Source: Desulfovibrio sp. UIB00 (lineage in GTDB: Bacteria > Desulfobacterota > Desulfovibrionia > Desulfovibrionales > Desulfovibrionaceae). From it: a DNA stretch of 64,000 nucleotides. The DNA is taken from positions 1-64,000 of the forward strand of contig NZ_JAETXJ010000003.1 of NCBI RefSeq assembly GCF_022508225.1, read 5' to 3'. The translations under genes and the position numbers were made by a program. The stretch's first letter is position 1. Each line of letters opens with the position of its first letter. Of this stretch, positions 63,246 to 64,000 are shown piece by piece. The notes beneath the pieces were generated by a model that did not search any database, had not been told where the DNA came from, and was given only the letters and a program-made list of their open reading frames with translations.

Positions 63246-63554
63246 TTAATTCATCTGGTTAAGATACGATGCAATATCCTTCATCTGCGCGGGACTCAAG
63301 CCCTGCACCGTCTGTTGCATACGGGCTGCGGCGCCTGCGGCATTGCTCAGGTTCTTGACCCTTTCCATGCCCGCCACCAGCGCATCTACAGGTTTACCCT
63401 TCATTGCGGCAGGGGTGGCCGAATGACAGCCCGAGCACAGCTTGTTGTACATCTCCTGCCCCGCACCAGCGCTATCCTGAGCCGCAACCGCAGTGCCGAC
63501 CAGCAGAAGCCCGGTAGCCAAAAGAATTTTCAATGAGTTAGCAGAAAAGGTCAT
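63246..63554 (-). CDS. Periplasmic mono-haem cytochrome c (c553-like)
   Basis: 102 residues. A signal peptide ends at TAVAAQ (about residue 26). One haem site CSGCH (about 41-45) and a C-terminal Met in QQTVQGLSPAQMKDIASYL can serve as axial ligand, as in class I cytochromes c553 of Desulfovibrio. The frame extends to 63602, but the ATG at 63554 has AGGAGG upstream and gives a proper signal peptide. Soluble periplasmic electron carrier; its partner may be the formate dehydrogenases or oxidases of this group, not visible here. Confidence 0.9.
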   Translation of the reverse strand: MTFSANSLKILLATGLLLVGTAVAAQDSAGAGQEMYNKLCSGCHSATPAAMKGKPVDALVAGMERVKNLSNAAGAAARMQQTVQGLSPAQMKDIASYLNQMN

Positions 63555-63710
63555 GGAACCCTCCTGTGGGTTACTCTGTTTGAAAAGCCAGCCAGACCGC
63601 ACAGCAGCTAGGCTTTTGGGTCACGTTGAGCATATGCTCCAAGGCCAGCAGACCACAAGGGGTATTATGCGGCTTTACTGCTCTGCTGCTTTACAACACA
63701 GAGAGATTTC

Positions 63711-63762
63711 AAAAAAGGCGCGGCCAGCTCTCCCCGATAAAATTTTGGAAAAAGCTGGCCGC
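63711..63762 (-). terminator. Terminator of the partial gene at the right edge
   Basis: GCGGCCAGCT (63720-63729) pairs with AGCTGGCCGC (63753-63762). On the minus strand it is followed by GCCTTTTTT. It lies about 105 nt past the stop at 63868. Confidence 0.8.
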
Positions 63763-63867
63763 TTGAGTAGGCGCATGCCGTTTATTGACCTGTCCACTTG
63801 TCGGAGCCGGTCGCAAACGGCCTTTCATGTATTACTTCAAGGGGTGGTTCTCCAGCAATTCCAGCAT

Positions 63868-64000
63868 CTAGAACAGAAAATCCGTGGACAGGAAGTTGGA
63901 TTTTCTGTTGCGCACGATGTCGGAAATCAGTTCCTTGTTGGGTGCGGAACCCTTGGCAGCCACCAGTGTGCGGATGGAGAAGGCGCGCAGCGCGTCGCTG
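63868..64000 (-). CDS. C-terminal end of an unidentified gene, cut by the window edge
   Basis: Forty-three residues in frame, ending ...RNRKSNFLSTDFLF before a TAG stop. Codon use and a strong terminator downstream support a real gene. I do not recognise the family from this fragment. Confidence 0.6.
   Translation of the reverse strand, partial: SDALRAFSIRTLVAAKGSAPNKELISDIVRNRKSNFLSTDFLF

Overview
The window looks like a chromosomal stretch from a Desulfovibrio-type anaerobe (Desulfovibrionaceae). Reasons: a mono-haem c553-like cytochrome, an 11-haem cytochrome fused to a cytochrome b-like membrane domain, an HdrD-like iron-sulfur protein, several sigma-54 promoters, and GC-rich, gene-dense DNA. 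No phage, insertion sequence or CRISPR array was seen.

Layout. (1) 1-3.0 kb: a MoxR ATPase with its metallopeptidase/VWA-like partner (cut by the window edge) and an AraC regulator divergent from an iron-sulfur flavoprotein. (2) 4.0-5.8 kb: larC and larB for the nickel-pincer cofactor, with LarC lacking its C-terminal domain. (3) 6.1-8.7 kb: overlapping bioF-bioG-bioC. (4) 8.7-21.6 kb: an exopolysaccharide operon resembling a dismantled and re-fused Pga system: a PilZ-GT2 synthase, a membrane pseudo-deacetylase, a 1640-residue TPR/deacetylase-like/outer-membrane barrel fusion, a GH18-like hydrolase, and a beta-helix protein with an inserted deacetylase that keeps its catalytic residues. (5) 21.7-25.8 kb: Fe-alcohol dehydrogenase, DMT-type transporter, small protein and MerR regulator. 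(6) 25.8-45.8 kb: a run of 18 minus-strand genes. It starts with acetoin dehydrogenase (acoC-acoA-acoB-acoX), then a diacetyl/acetoin reductase-like SDR, a second E2 and an E3. A LipB-LipA fusion, an 11-haem cytochrome/membrane protein, a GcvH-like lipoyl carrier and an HdrD-like protein follow. The run ends with lipoate ligase-DUF116, a LipT-like flavoprotein, two LipS-like radical SAM enzymes and an SGNH hydrolase. (7) 46.2-53.0 kb: AcoR, then an AT-rich LysR/MCP block, then butanediol dehydrogenase. (8) 53.4-64 kb: a subtilisin autotransporter, a single-module NRPS with a methyltransferase inside its A domain, an RTX-like repeat protein, tRNA-Val, a cytochrome c and a truncated gene end.

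How the parts fit. Butanediol dehydrogenase and the SDR interconvert 2,3-butanediol, acetoin and diacetyl. AcoABC cleaves acetoin to acetyl-CoA and acetaldehyde, using lipoyl E2 proteins. Both the aco operon and the distant bdh gene carry a -24/-12 promoter preceded by the same TGTTCCA-N5-GAACA dyad, so AcoR probably controls both. Embedded in the same run are two apparently complete lipoate-assembly routes and a lipoyl carrier-HdrD-multihaem cytochrome set. My main hypothesis is that this set carries electrons from dihydrolipoyl groups to the membrane or periplasm. The second strong candidate for novelty is the NRPS: its specificity code reads close to the glutamine code, and it has the overall plan of an indigoidine synthetase with the oxidase replaced by a methyltransferase at a different insertion point.
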